Of a DNA stretch of 64,000 nt, positions 47,201 to 58,386 are shown one piece after another. Location of the stretch: the NCBI GenBank assembly GCA_022885665.1, contig JAGQDJ010000633.1:310001-374000 (forward strand), written 5' to 3'. The notes beneath the pieces were generated by a model. The model did no database searches and was not told the origin of the DNA. It saw only the letters and a list, made by a program, of their open reading frames with translations. Both the position numbers and the translations under genes were made by a program. Source of the DNA: Triops longicaudatus. Lineage: Eukaryota; Arthropoda; Branchiopoda; Notostraca; Triopsidae. Within the stretch, counting starts at the first letter, position 1; each line of letters begins with the position of its first letter.

Positions 47201-50200
47201 CTGGGAGAGATGGAGGGGGGGGGTCAAAACTTTTCAAATGAGCCTTTAGGTCTCCTGCAAGTAGGTTACATTTGCCCCCGAGACAGGGACAAGGTTTCGA
47301 GATGTTCTCATGAAAGCTGTTTCTGACGCTGTATAGAGGCTTTGGAATTAATTGGGTCTAAGTTTTAAACTAGGAGTGCTTAACTGGTCGCTAGGCAAAG
47401 GTAACTTGACTTCTCCTCGAAGCGTATGGAGAGGCTTTTGGAAATTGGGGAGACTTGAAAATATCCAACCCGGAAATGAGCTTCCATTCATCAATTTTTA
47501 AAACAGCCCGAACGCCACTGCCGCAGCAGGAACAATTGAGATGACGTGCCAAGAGAGAAAGCAACGGGACCACGTCTGTCCCTGTTTCTCGGTGCAAGAC
47601 ATAGCGGAATCTTGTGTTGCGTATGCCAAAAGATGTGAGGCAGCTTGACTTGGGAGAAATGCGCACAAATACATTGATGTCCAGGTTATGGGGTGTACAG
47701 GCATCATTATAGGCGTCCTCAAGAGAATGTGTGTACATTTGACTTTAAATTCATAGCAGGCGACAGGCTCTTAAAATACATTGCGTGTAATTCGGAGATA
47801 GAAAGGAGATGCATCGCAATAAGGTGGAATAGTAAGACGTGGGGGGGGGGGGAATGAGTTCTGTGACCTTGGGCCTTGTTTGAGAATTCGAGATAATGTG
47901 ACGGCCAAGAAAAGCCTGGAATAAGCCGGATAGATGGCGTTAGGAATTGTTTTCTGATGAACAATGAAGTTTCGTGCAAGTATTTCTAGCTGGCTTTGCC
48001 CTTAAGATTATATAATTTCGTGGGACTTGTTTCGTATCTTTATTTAGAATGGAGAATGGTTTTGAGCGTCATTCTGACATGTAGAAGTCCAATTAGCATC
48101 GTTACTATGGATTGAAAACAGGAAATAGTAGTTCGGACAACATGAGGTTTATGTTTGGGATAGTAGGCTTCATTTCAGATGCGATTGCGGAATTACGGTT
48201 TAGTTTAAGGGGTAATTTAATACGTTGGCGAAACATTCGATTCCCGTAGTTTGCACCACGTGCCGTTAAGCCGTAAGAATTAGACTCGGTATGTTCAGGG
48301 AGACTTAGAAGGTTTTAAACTTGAAAAAGTGTTACATGTATTATCATTGGCAAAGTTTTATACATTTGTTCTGTCAAATGAATTTGTGTAATAAATGAAT
48401 TTTTTCTTTCGTTTTTCTAGTACATATGGTTTCCAGGCAACAACGGACATGGCTCTTCCTACAAATTCAGTTTGTCTTCCACGGCGGACACGGAGGGACC
48501 CCAAGGATCGTTCGAGTGTTTACAACAAACCTCTGCAAAGTGAGTCACGTTACCTCGCCGCAAATCGCCTGTAACTTATGCGTGCCTTCTTTTTTAGTAG
48601 GCACTTGGAAAGCCTGGGACCTTTGTCCCACAAGATGCGAATTCATGCCAAGGAAGATGTGTACGAGACCACAAGACAGCGGATGGCAGTAGTGGAAGAA
48701 GCAAACAAGAAAAACTGGTACTAAATTCCGCATATGACACAAGTTGTCCTCAGAATGAACATTCTGAGACGCACTTGGGTATTAATCGTCCACGATAGTT
48801 TCTAATAGTCGGTTTGGTTTGTCCCGTTTCTCGTTGCAATTTTAGTGCGGTGGTTTTGGAAACCTCCGGCCCGGGCATTGGCCGCAAAGTGAAGTTACCC
48901 AAGTCACGTGGCGGTGCGTTACCTATACCACCCCGAAGGGAGCGTGATTCGTCTGCGTCTTCAGCAGCTCCTTCACCGCCTTTTCCTTCCCATCTGAGCA
49001 CAGCCACGCCCACGACGCGACATCGGACTGCCCATATGCCACCTGCGCGTGGCTCAACGAATTCCAGTACTAGTTCACTGACGAGCTTTGCTCGTCCGCC
49101 AGCGGCCATTTCTCCCCTTTCCAAGTCCAATTCCTCACCGCCTTCATCTTTTTCCTCGTATAATAATAACACCAGTAATACTGCCCCAACGCCATCGACT
49201 CCCACGCCTGCTCCTCCCACGAGTACTACATCGCGGCAGCCGCCAGGACCTGCCTCGCTTGCCAATGAATCTGCCGCGAACCCCGAGTTGATGCGACGAC
49301 CCATACGGGAGCGCATCATACACCTGTTGGCAGTGCGGCCTTACAAAAAACCTGAGCTTCATCAACGACTCACGAAAGAAGGCATCCGGGAGAAGGAGAA
49401 GAAGCTCATCGTGGCCGTGTTAAGAGGCGTGTCCTTTATGAAAGACAATGCATATCATTTGGCGCGACATGTGTGGAATGATGTGCACGATGATTGGCCT
49501 TTTTACTCACAGCAGGAGCGGCAAATGCTCAAAAGGTAACGAAGCCTGACATTCTAACGTCATATATATTAGGCTTAAGTTTAGTTGACTGAAGTTTAGA
49601 AGCTTAAACTCGAGACCGAGAAGGATTATCACTTTTTGTCCACGCACCATCCTGTGACATCTTTACGAACACTTCTTCCAGGTTCACCTAAAAATTTCGA
49701 AAACAGGTTTTGAGGTTTCCTTATCGAAACTATTGAGGGTTTAGTGGTTTTACTTGGTGCTACAACTTCCTGGATACCTTCCAACGCTATAAATTGAGCT
49801 CGTACGTGTCATTTCACGAAAGGTGTATATGAGATGCTTCTTAATCCTTAAACAAAAAGCACTGCTTCTTTTAATTTTTTTCACCGATTCAAGTCTTTAG
49901 GAGTAAATTGAACTTTGGACATCTGAATTATACATTTGCTTCGAGATAAAGTGAGGTTCGGTATCATTGATCTTCGTTTACTCATATTCCTTGTTTATTA
50001 TTCTTATTAATATTTTGTCGTTGGCTCACTTGCATTTGTTTGTTTGTTGATACGACATTATATTGTTATTTTTCCATTTCGCAGGCGGAAACCGCAAAAT
50101 TTAACGCCACCTGGTAGTGATTCCAGTACGGGAAGTGGTAAATCGCCTTCCTCATCTCCGTCGTCCTCGTTGCATCCATGCTTACCGTCCCCGTCACGCT

Positions 50201-51009
50201 CTCCGTCGAGTGTGACGTCGTTGTCTACGAGCGTTTCCAACAAGCGGCCCCATTCCTTGCCCTTACCGGAACACGCCAGCAGTAAAGATCCCAATCCAGC
50301 CAAAAGACCGCGAGTTTCCTTGAGCCACGCGGACAAACGGACGGACCTCTCAACGACATCGGCCTTCTCTTCTTCGTCTTCTTCTTTGTCGTCGTCCTCT
50401 TTCTCCCATCGCAACTATAACAACAACAGTGTGAACCACCGGAATACCACCAACGGTACGACCGTCACGTCCTCCTTAGCTGAGCCTGATACGCCAGCTT
50501 CTTCGCCGGAAAGTATAGGTCCGGGAAGTGCTGCCTTAGAAGAAGAGGACTACGGAGCTCCCAGCAGTAGTAGTCCAGGACGTCCACCGTTGGCGCCAGT
50601 GTCTACGGAAGCTCTTGCAAGGACCGAAGAGACTGGTGATGACGCTGTGGTCTCGTGTATAGAAGACAAGTTCAAGCATGAATATCGTCGGATTGAAAAC
50701 AGCGAACAGCGGTCACGTTACAAAGCGGACTTCCGAGCTAAATACGAGGAATATCGTCGCTTGCACGGCACCATTGATAAAGTGTCGAGGCGCTTTGCTC
50801 AGTTGCAGGAATCCCTGCGAGGTACCGTGGAAGGTTCAGACGAATGGCAACGAGTCCGGGATCAGATCCTTCGTGAATACCGAAACAGTTCACGGGATGC
50901 CCAATACCAAGCCGCCAAACAACGGTACAACTACCTCCACCAAAAACTGGCTCATATCAAGAAATTGGTATGTGATTACGATGCTCGGATGCCAACTTGC
51001 CAGTCGTGA
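38286..51009 (+). CDS. ELL: RNA polymerase II elongation factor ELL
   Basis: Counterpart of Drosophila Su(Tpl); ELL is a subunit of super and little elongation complexes that suppress Pol II pausing and support snRNA transcription. Exons: 38286-38417, 41805-41861, 48421-48539, 48601-48717, 48846-49535, 50085-51009; all phases join, 679 residues. The N-terminal ELL domain has FVKLTDSALRSIEEFL, then GSPTIQF, PQGSFECLQQ and, after a Ser/Pro/Thr-rich stretch, RPIRERIIHLLAVRPYKK with DDWPFYSQQERQMLKR. A second Ser-rich linker leads to the occludin/ELL domain (about the last 115 residues: FKHEYRRIENSEQRSRYK, YNYLHQKLAHIKKLV). The first two coding exons are tiny and sit 3.4 and 6.6 kb from the next exon, so they are easily missed. 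The acceptor before 48601 is the second of two nearby AGs; only that one keeps phase. Confidence 0.95.
38418..41804 (+). other. ELL: ELL intron 1 (3.4 kb)
   Basis: Bounded by CAG/GTAAAG and TTGCAG. Contains GC-mixed patches and chance ORFs but no recognised gene on either strand. Three perfect TGACGTCA palindromes (39591, 40165, 40733), an 11-G run at 38533-38543, and a short GCGT repeat near 40870. Confidence 0.75.
39591..47171. promoter_or_regulatory. Cluster of CRE palindromes in ELL introns
   Basis: Perfect TGACGTCA at 39591-39598, 40165-40172, 40733-40740, 42091-42098 and 47164-47171, plus a one-base variant at about 42615. This is the CREB/ATF binding palindrome. Chance expectation is about one per 65 kb. 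Function is inferred from motif density only. Confidence 0.45.
41862..48420 (+). other. ELL: ELL intron 2 (6.6 kb)
   Basis: Bounded by GTAAGT and a pyrimidine-rich TTTTTCTAG. Contains two further TGACGTCA palindromes (42091, 47164), a 12-G run at 47841-47852 and a T12/A10 palindromic tract at 43962-43983. Open frames of 115-155 codons exist on the minus strand (for example 42706-43173), but none is recognisable, so I treat it as noncoding, possibly regulatory. Confidence 0.7.
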
Positions 51010-53426
51010 CCTTGATAGACCTACACGTTGTCTTTTGGCCTAAGTTTCTTGCAAGCGAAGCACGGGGGAGGTGGCAAACGAAAAACAGCGAAAATTGGAA
51101 TGCTTTTTTCTTCCGTGGCAGCGTAACCCACGTTTTGTTTGATTAATATAATTTTCCTTATTATTGGAGGTGGTCGGTTCAAAGTTGGTCAAGAAAATTT
51201 AATCCCTTCAACAGAGAAAAAACAAAAGAAAAAACTAAAGCGATATACTAGGAAAACTACGCCGTGTTGTTTCTACTGTATTCCTACCCTCTCAGTCTTC
51301 CTCCGGAGGCTGTGAATCATTGAAAGGGTGTCAAAAGCACACATCACGTGTCTTTCAGGCTTCTCCCCTTGCCGGAATCCTTAGAAAGTCTTCCTCATAT
51401 CCCAACGTTTCAACACAAATTGTCGATTCACTCGTGAAGAAATTTTTAAAAAGAAGCGCAGTGATATTAGTCTAATTCCCTCGGAGCAGATAGCACGAGC
51501 CGCAAAAACCAGGAAGGAGAAGAAAGTGAACCAATCTTCTTCGATAAAACACGTTCCCGTGGTTGACGATCGACTGGGGAGAACTTCCGGAAATCAAAGT
51601 TGAAGACCTTCGATATGTTTGCTCACTGGCGAGCGTTATTTTTTCTCTTTTTTTGGAGGAAACGTTGGACCAAGTAGCGAAACAAGGTCCTTCGACATAC
51701 TGTGTTGAGGAAGAGTACGAAAAAATTCCGCTAACTGATCACCTATTTACGAAAAGAGAAACTGTACTTATGTGTAATGTTTAATATGCAGTAATCTGTT
51801 TGAATGGGACAAGATGACTTTAATTTGTACACTATACTATTTTACGCAAGACTCGCGAAGGCAAAAACGGATGGGAGATGAATATATTGTAAAACATAAT
51901 TGTGAAAACAAATCCTCGGCCATGACCTACAGCTCCGCCCCTTGGACAGCGATTCACGGAACGTGCGTGGGGTCATAGCTACCCTGTATAGAATACTATT
52001 TTTGACCCCCGCCTCCTTTTTCCCCAGCTTCTCCCTCCTTTTTGACTGTTTAGTTGAGTCGTTTTTTCCATCCCTTAAATTTTTTTCTTTGTTTTATTCC
52101 GCCGAAAATGCTCCCTGTCGCGGCCACTGTCGTTTCCCATTCCCATTTGCCCCATCCCCTCCCAGCGCAAAAAAAAAATAGCATGACAGCAGCAGGGATA
52201 AACTTGACCGTGAAGCAAATTGGTATGGAAAAACGGTTGAATCTTATTTAGGGTGATTATTAATTATTTTTTGGAAGGTCCGGGAGACAGTTTCGTCTTT
52301 GGTTATATCTTTCGTGTGTTTGTGTGTGATGCAAAGAATTCGTGGGGATGGTGCAAAGGAAGTTTTTTGGGGGTAGTGTCCATGTCTCAAACTGATACTT
52401 GATTGGTCGTCTCACTGTGCAAGCTCCGCCCTCTTTCTCCGAACTTGTGTCCCTCCAACGGTGGTGATTGCTTTGGCCTTTTTGCTTATGGGAAATGAAC
52501 GTTTACCCAGCCTCCTTGGTACTCTTAAAAAAAGCTTGTTTATTTGTTAACACGCCCCCTTTTTCGCGAGCTGCCAAGTCAATTTTGGCAGGAAAGTCCG
52601 TTTACGGCGTGGCGGAAATAACGGTTGTGTTTAAAGCATTGTTATAGGCGTATATGGTAGGAGATAAAGCATGAGAAGACGAAGAGGAGTTTTATAGAGG
52701 GCGTGTCCATTGCACTCAAGGGCCCTCGAGTTTCGTGTGCGCGACTGTCAAAGTTTTCTTTCTGAAAGATGATTCCAAAGAAAAACTCAACCCAATGGCT
52801 AATTCCCAGCCCCTTGCAATCCCCCGATAAACTCCCCCGATTTTTATGTTGTGGCCCCCTGTCTTTTTTTTCTTCCATTACAAGGTGGTTTGAAAATTTG
52901 CGTTCTTTGCAAATGGTTAAAAAACGCCAAAAAACAAAAATAAAGAACATATATTGCATTCAAACATGGGTTTCTTGTTAATTCACGCGTTAATTTTGCA
53001 ATTTCAGGATATCACTACTCAGAGAACAAAGCTAAGAACTGATAGAATATACATGCAAAGGTCCCGAGAGACAAACGATTTTTTGGGTCGAAGAAATAAG
53101 GAACATTCGAGTATGTACCTTTTTTAGTAGAAAAAATATGACCAATGTAGGTTTTACGCCTGTTATCGGAATGTCTCTTAGAGTTTGGTCTTGAATTTAT
53201 TAACTTTTAATATAACACGGCAAAATGTCTCCGTCGAGTATTTTTATCAACATCATAAAAGCGGTTACGGTGAGATTCTTTTGGTTAAAAAATACAAGGT
53301 CTTCTTTAATCACATACGGGTAATTTTACAATCGTTGCATCAGCGGCACTCCTCTTCATCAAGGAAATTGTACAATGGAAGAAATTTGCTCAACTTGGCT
53401 CTACTTTGCAACCATCTGCAATATTT
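51010..53426. other. Convergent gap between ELL and PLD6
   Basis: ELL and PLD6 face each other here, so both 3' UTRs lie in this stretch. AT-rich with several short ORFs and no recognised coding sequence, RNA gene or element. Confidence 0.6.
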
Positions 53427-54359
53427 TCACTTTCCCCAATATTTTCCTCCACTGGCATCCGTCGGATTCATTAATCTCCAAAGCCGATCGTACTCAGCCA
53501 CAAACGGTTTCACGATGTCTGGATCATTTGTCACAATCACTGACTCAAGATTTCCTATGACAGCAGTTTGGGTCCAGTTGAACGAGCCCATGATCAGAAG
53601 TTCATCGTCAACTAGAGCAAATTTGTGGTGCATTAAAAAAGTGGAAGCCAAAGTACGAACTGGGACACCTGTAGACAAATGACAATTTAAATAATTTAAT
53701 CCCTTTTCCTCTCGAGTTGATCATTCATGTATATTACCTTCCTTCCTGAATTTGTATATCTGAGAGCCACTCGCGTCTTCCATAGTTGCGTCAGTAATGA
53801 CTTGTACAGGGATTTTCCGTTTAATAACTGCAACAGCTGCATCGGCCAAGTCTTGACACGTGATGACAAAGACGCATATTTTCAAAGACTTCTCTGCACT
53901 CTTCAAGAGATTTTTCAATCGACTATTCAACGCAAAAGGAAATTTGTCAATAAGGAAACACCAGCATTTGTTTAATTTTGTCCTGTACCTGAGACTGGTG
54001 GGCTCGTGCATTAACGAACATCTTTCCCGGTGACAATCGTTGTCTTCCAGATGAGCATAACAAGGAAATCCCTTGTCTGGGAAAAACAACACCTCCTTCA
54101 CAACTACTTTAGACTGCAAAGAACAAAACAACATAGAAATCCTTACGAGCATGTTATGTATAACGGGGTCTTAAGACTGTAAGCTAGTTCAGTTTATTTG
54201 GCTTTTGCGCTATTTGGTACTCACCTTGGTCAAACTATTGCGGATGTGGCCTTTGAAGTCGATCGAAATCCGCCACGAGCAATTCTTATAAATATAATAC
54301 AGGACATATGACCCGGCACAAGCCAGAAGGCAAGCTTTTCCATGGTGTGATATTAACAT
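53427..54359 (-). CDS. PLD6: Mitochondrial phospholipase D6 / Zucchini endonuclease
   Basis: PLD-superfamily enzyme of the mitochondrial outer membrane. In flies (Zucchini) and mice it is the endonuclease that generates piRNA 5' ends; a cardiolipin hydrolase role is also described in mammals. Minus-strand exons: 54359-54225, 54113-53989, 53922-53738, 53668-53427; 228 residues against about 250 in human and fly. The N-terminus has one hydrophobic anchor (ACLLACAGSYVLYYIY). Next come LFFPD and a Cys/His-rich stretch (PCYAH, DCHRERC, MHEP) in the place of the Zucchini zinc-binding motif. The single HKD motif is HHKFALVD, followed by LIMGSFNWT. One HKD per chain is normal because the enzyme dimerises. 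Divergent from GatB over 206 bp. Confidence 0.94.
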
Positions 54360-54565
54360 TACGCGCAGCCAAATGTGCTACACGATGTCGCTGAGAAATG
54401 ATCAACGTTAGCGTTTTTACCACGCTTGTTTGTTTTCTTGACTCCACACGTGGTCGTGCACAACAAATGGACTACTTATACCATCTAGTGTTCACATAAG
54501 TATATGCACTTGACTTTTGCTAGTCGTCTATTTGTTGGTTTAGGAATTTGCATATTTGAACAAAA
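54360..54565. promoter_or_regulatory. Divergent promoter of PLD6 and GatB
   Basis: Only 206 bp separate the two start codons, so both promoters and 5' UTRs must fit here unless upstream exons exist. A CACGTG E-box lies at 54447-54452. No TATA box is evident. Both products are mitochondrial, which makes shared control plausible. Confidence 0.55.
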
Positions 54566-56777
54566 ATGGCATGTGGCTGTTTGCGACTTCAGTTAAAACG
54601 AGCCATATACACTACCCCAGTTTGCAGTGCTTTTGACGCATCCTTGCCGTATTCCATCCGCCATTTCACATCTCATAAGGCTAAGCCAAGCAAAAAGTTT
54701 GTTTGTCCAGACCAAGTTTGCAAATTAACAGCCGTCATTTCTTCTAGAGAATGGTTAAGCACGATTGGACTGGAAGTGCACGCTCAAATTTCTTCAAATT
54801 CTAAGCTTTTCTCTGCCGCAGGGACGCAGTTCGGATCTCCTGTAAATAGTCTAGTCTCCTTTTTTGATGCAGCAGTTCCCGGAACTCTACCTGTAAATTA
54901 ACCGATAATTGTTTTTACTCGATGAGAGCTAATCGTATGCTTTAGGTTATCAATCGACGTTGTGTAGAAGCTGCTTTACTTACGTCTTTGGCGTTAAATT
55001 GTCGCATAAATCGCGTTTCTGAATTCGATAGAAAACACTATTTCTATGCAGACATGCCGGTAAAGAATTGCGTATTTTCGGAAACACATCGAACCTACCA
55101 ATTTCTTTTTGTGGTTGAAGGCTGGGTACCAAATAACTCAGCAAAGACGGCCACTTGGCTCCGATGGGCATATTGATTTTGTTGTTTTCAACCCTGCGGT
55201 AAACAGCACTGCGTACGAAATGAAGGCGAGAATAAAACAAGTGCAGATAGAACAAGACAGCGGGAAAAGTTTGCATGACGAAACGTTAGCGAGGTAAAGA
55301 AATAGAATATAAATTTGATGTTTCATCCTTGGTTGTAAATGCGCTTTCGCTAATTAGGAGTATGATTGATTTAAACCGTGCAGGAACTGGACTCATGGAA
55401 GTAGTTTTTGAACCTGATTTAAGTACCGGCGAAGAAGCAGCTGCCTTGGTTTGGGAATTGTGCCTGATTCTTAAACAATTAGGGACATGTGACTGCAAAA
55501 TGGAAGGTGAAACTTTTCTCTCGTGAAAGATTTTCTCATTTACATTTTTTTAAAAGTAGTAATTAGGGAATTTCTTTTTGTTTTGTTTTTTAAATGTCGC
55601 TTGGTAACTTAGTTTGCTTTCTTTCCATACAAATCAATTAACACAGAGGGATCTTTACGGGTTGATGCAAACATTTCTGTCAGACAACCCGGTGAGCCGT
55701 TGGGAGTTCGCACTGAAGTGAAAAACCTCAACAGTTTGAGAGCGGTAAGTAACGCGATTCGGTACGAAATAGAGCGTCAGACCGAAGTTCTAGCATCTGG
55801 AGGGGAAGTTGTCAATGAAACGCGGTCATACGACGCCAACTTGAAGCAAACGCTGCCTATGAGAGACAAAGAAGAAAAACAAGTATGCAGTAAAGTGGTT
55901 CTTAACCCGACTGGTTCCGAAAGCGTTGTACTGTTTTCTAGGATTATCGTTATATGCCTGAACCAAATTTACTGCCTTTACGCTTGAAAGACGAAGTAAT
56001 AGAATCCAGCCAAAGATTGTTGCCAATCTTGCCCAAAGCTCAACGGGAAGCGTTGGTAAATAATTACGGATTATCTTTAGAAACGTCGTACGTCCTTGTG
56101 GTAATTTTTTTGTCAACATCAAGTATCTTGATGAGCATTTTATTTTAAACTTACTTTTCCTACTAGAATGAACCTGAGTGGAGAGAATACTTCCTTAAAG
56201 TTGTATCAGGCACGAAGCGAAACACAAAGATAGTCGCCAATCTGTTCCTGACAGATTTTTTAGGAAAGTTAAATAAGAAAGACCTCTCTGTTTCTAATTG
56301 GTAAGTCATTTACGGTTTTCTTACGTTGCTCGTCCTTACAATTTCTGGTCTAATGTGTTTTTAACATGCTTCTGCAGTGGGATCTTGCCAGACACTTTTG
56401 GTCAGTCGGTCGACTTACTCGAATCACGGGATATTACTCAAGCTACATGGCAACAGCTCGTAGATCTCCTCTGTAGTGGTGACCGTCGCAGTCCTTCGCA
56501 AGTAACCAACAAGTTTTAATCCCGTGAAACTTTTTCTATTTATTTTTTTTTCTAGATTGTAGAAGAGGAGAATTGGAGAATGATCGACAACGAGAAACTG
56601 GCTCAGCTTATCGAAGAAGTGCTTACCAAAAATCCGACAGCAGTCCAAGCCTATCGCAGTGGAAAAACGAAAACCTTTAACGCCTTGTTGGGTCAGATCA
56701 GGAAGTTATCCAACAATCGTGTCAACATGAGTGTAGCAACTGAGTTGCTAAAGGAGAAGTTAGACAAGTGTAAATAA
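54566..56777 (+). CDS. GATB: Glutamyl-tRNA(Gln) amidotransferase subunit B, mitochondrial
   Basis: Subunit B of GatCAB, which converts Glu-tRNA(Gln) to Gln-tRNA(Gln) in mitochondria. Exons: 54566-54892, 54946-55059, 55121-55293, 55358-55506, 55647-55882, 55942-56100, 56167-56300, 56378-56501, 56556-56777; all phases join, 545 residues (human about 557). The basic, hydroxylated N-terminus (RLQLKRAIYTTP) fits a mitochondrial presequence. Core motifs are STIGLEVHAQISSNSKLFS, PGTLPVINRRCVEAA, YFYADMPAGYQITQQ, IDLNRAGTGLMEV, EGSLRVDANISV, RTEVKNLNSLRAV, ETRSYD and DYRYMPEPNLLPL. The C-terminal Yqey-type tRNA-binding domain follows, with KNPTAVQAYRSGK. Introns are all 53-140 nt. Confidence 0.97.
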
Positions 56778-56963
56778 GTAATGTTTCAAAGATGGAACAG
56801 TAAATTTTACTACAAAAATCTTTTAATTTTATTCGCAGCACTGGCATTCATAGTTACAATATGCTATGATTAACAAAAATGAAAAGGCAAATTAAAAGAA
56901 ATGATCTCTCATTCAAATTCACAATGAAAAATGTCATTTAACCGGAAAATTTATCATCTTCGA
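56778..56963. other. Convergent 3' ends of GatB and NF-YA
   Basis: 186 bp between the two stop codons. The minus-strand AATAAA at 56833-56828 suits NF-YA. A variant AGTAAA at 56799-56804 could serve GatB. As placed, the NF-YA 3' UTR would reach to within about 50 nt of the GatB stop, so the two UTRs probably overlap. Confidence 0.5.
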
Positions 56964-58386
56964 TTAGGCCAATTGCTCAGTATTCAACATTTCTGCCAAG
57001 GCTCCGTTTCCCTAAATACGGACATGAAGTTTTGAGTCAGCCAACCAGCTGTGAATTATAAAAGACTACCTCATTCGTAACTTACCAAAGGATCCACCTG
57101 AGATTCTAGTAAACCAACATTGGAAACAGTCATATTCGCTTCGCTTTTTGCTTGGGCAGCCCTAGTGAAAAAAAAAAAAAAAAAATAATAATAATAATAA
57201 TAATAATAATTTTGACATTCAGGTTCAGCTTTCGGGTTTTAAGCGACTTAGAAACTCAGGGCAAGAATAGTAGAAGAACTTACAGGGCTGCTCGCTCTCG
57301 TTTAAGGCGTTCTCGAACTGAACCAGAATGGAATCTGCCCCCTTCTCCACGAATGCGATTCATTGCGTGTTTATGTCTCGACTCGTGCAAATATTTCTAA
57401 AAAATACAAGTGTCATTTCGCTTTTATAATAAATAAAAGTAAGTTACCCTTCTCTCCTTCGGGATACGTCCCTCCGCTTCCAGCTTGGCTCTTGCTTGTC
57501 TTCGCTTCAAAATACGATGATACTGTTTGGCATTGACATATAGTGGCTCTTCTTCTAGCATTTCTGGACCGGGTAAAGGAATTCTTTGGAGTTGGGGGAT
57601 CCCGCCTGCTCCTGGAACCATCTACAATAGGACACAGGCCATATATAATTCACATCTAAACAACTCTTATTCTTCATATTTGTTTACCATGACTACACTT
57701 GAGCCATTCACTCCTACGGTTTGCGGCACTGTTACAGGCGTTTGTCCTTGCGTTGGGGTTATTGTTGCTCCCCCAGCTAATTGCACAAGGTTTCCACCGA
57801 TATTGAAGACTAATTTAAATAAAAAGAATTTACGCTATGTTATTTTGACGAGAACTGTGTACCTGTAGGGGTAGGTTGCGTTTGCTGAATTATGTTTCCT
57901 TGACTATCGACTTGTACTGGCTGGCAAATTAGGGTTTGACCATCTGGGGTCTGAATGATCTGCGCTTGTTGAGGCTGCTGGATCACAAACTGGCCTCCAC
58001 CCTGAGAATTATATTGCTTTTTTTAGGACTGGCATTCATTCTAAATATGAGACGGCTTCTTATGCTTACCTGGATAGCTGATAAGGGGATGACTTGGATT
58101 CCTTGTAAGTTCGTCGCACCACCTTGCCCACCAACTTGAATAGTTTGAGCCCCGGATGGTAGCTGTACCATAATTTGCTGGCCATTAGAAGTACTGAGTA
58201 ACTGCTGAGCGTGGCTCTGTGAAACCGCTACCATCTAAGAGTTAAATACCACGAAAAAATATACGCATCCAGGCCAAACGAGGTAAAGCTTTTGAATTCC
58301 ACGTGAATAATTACTTGAGCTTGTCCACTCTGCATGGCTTGCATTACTGTAAGTTGTTGGGAATCGTTACTGGCATTAGCTTGCAT
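56964..58386 (-). CDS. NFYA: Nuclear transcription factor Y subunit alpha (CCAAT-binding)
   Basis: Sequence-specific subunit of the NF-Y trimer that binds CCAAT boxes with NF-YB/NF-YC. Minus-strand coding exons: 58386-58315, 58234-58070, 58001-57863, 57809-57688, 57621-57448, 57396-57284, 57161-57086, 57011-56964; all phases join, 302 residues. The N-terminal part is Gln-rich activation sequence (HAQQLLST, FVIQQPQQAQIIQTPDGQT). The core domain follows: EEPLYVNAKQYHRILKRRQA is the NF-YB/C-binding helix, the linker is KLEAEGRIPKERR, and the DNA-binding part KYLHESRHKHAMNRIRGEGG then GRFHS opens the next exon. The domain is therefore split by an intron exactly after KERR. The acceptor of the seventh coding exon uses a microsatellite as its pyrimidine tract. 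Confidence 0.97.
57168..57210. repeat. (A)18(TAA)n microsatellite in NF-YA intron
   Basis: Eighteen A followed by about eight TAA units on the + strand. On the sense strand of NF-YA it reads (TTA)n(T)18 CACTAG and so directly forms the polypyrimidine tract of the acceptor whose AG is at 57163-57162. The whole intron is only 122 bp. Confidence 0.95.
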
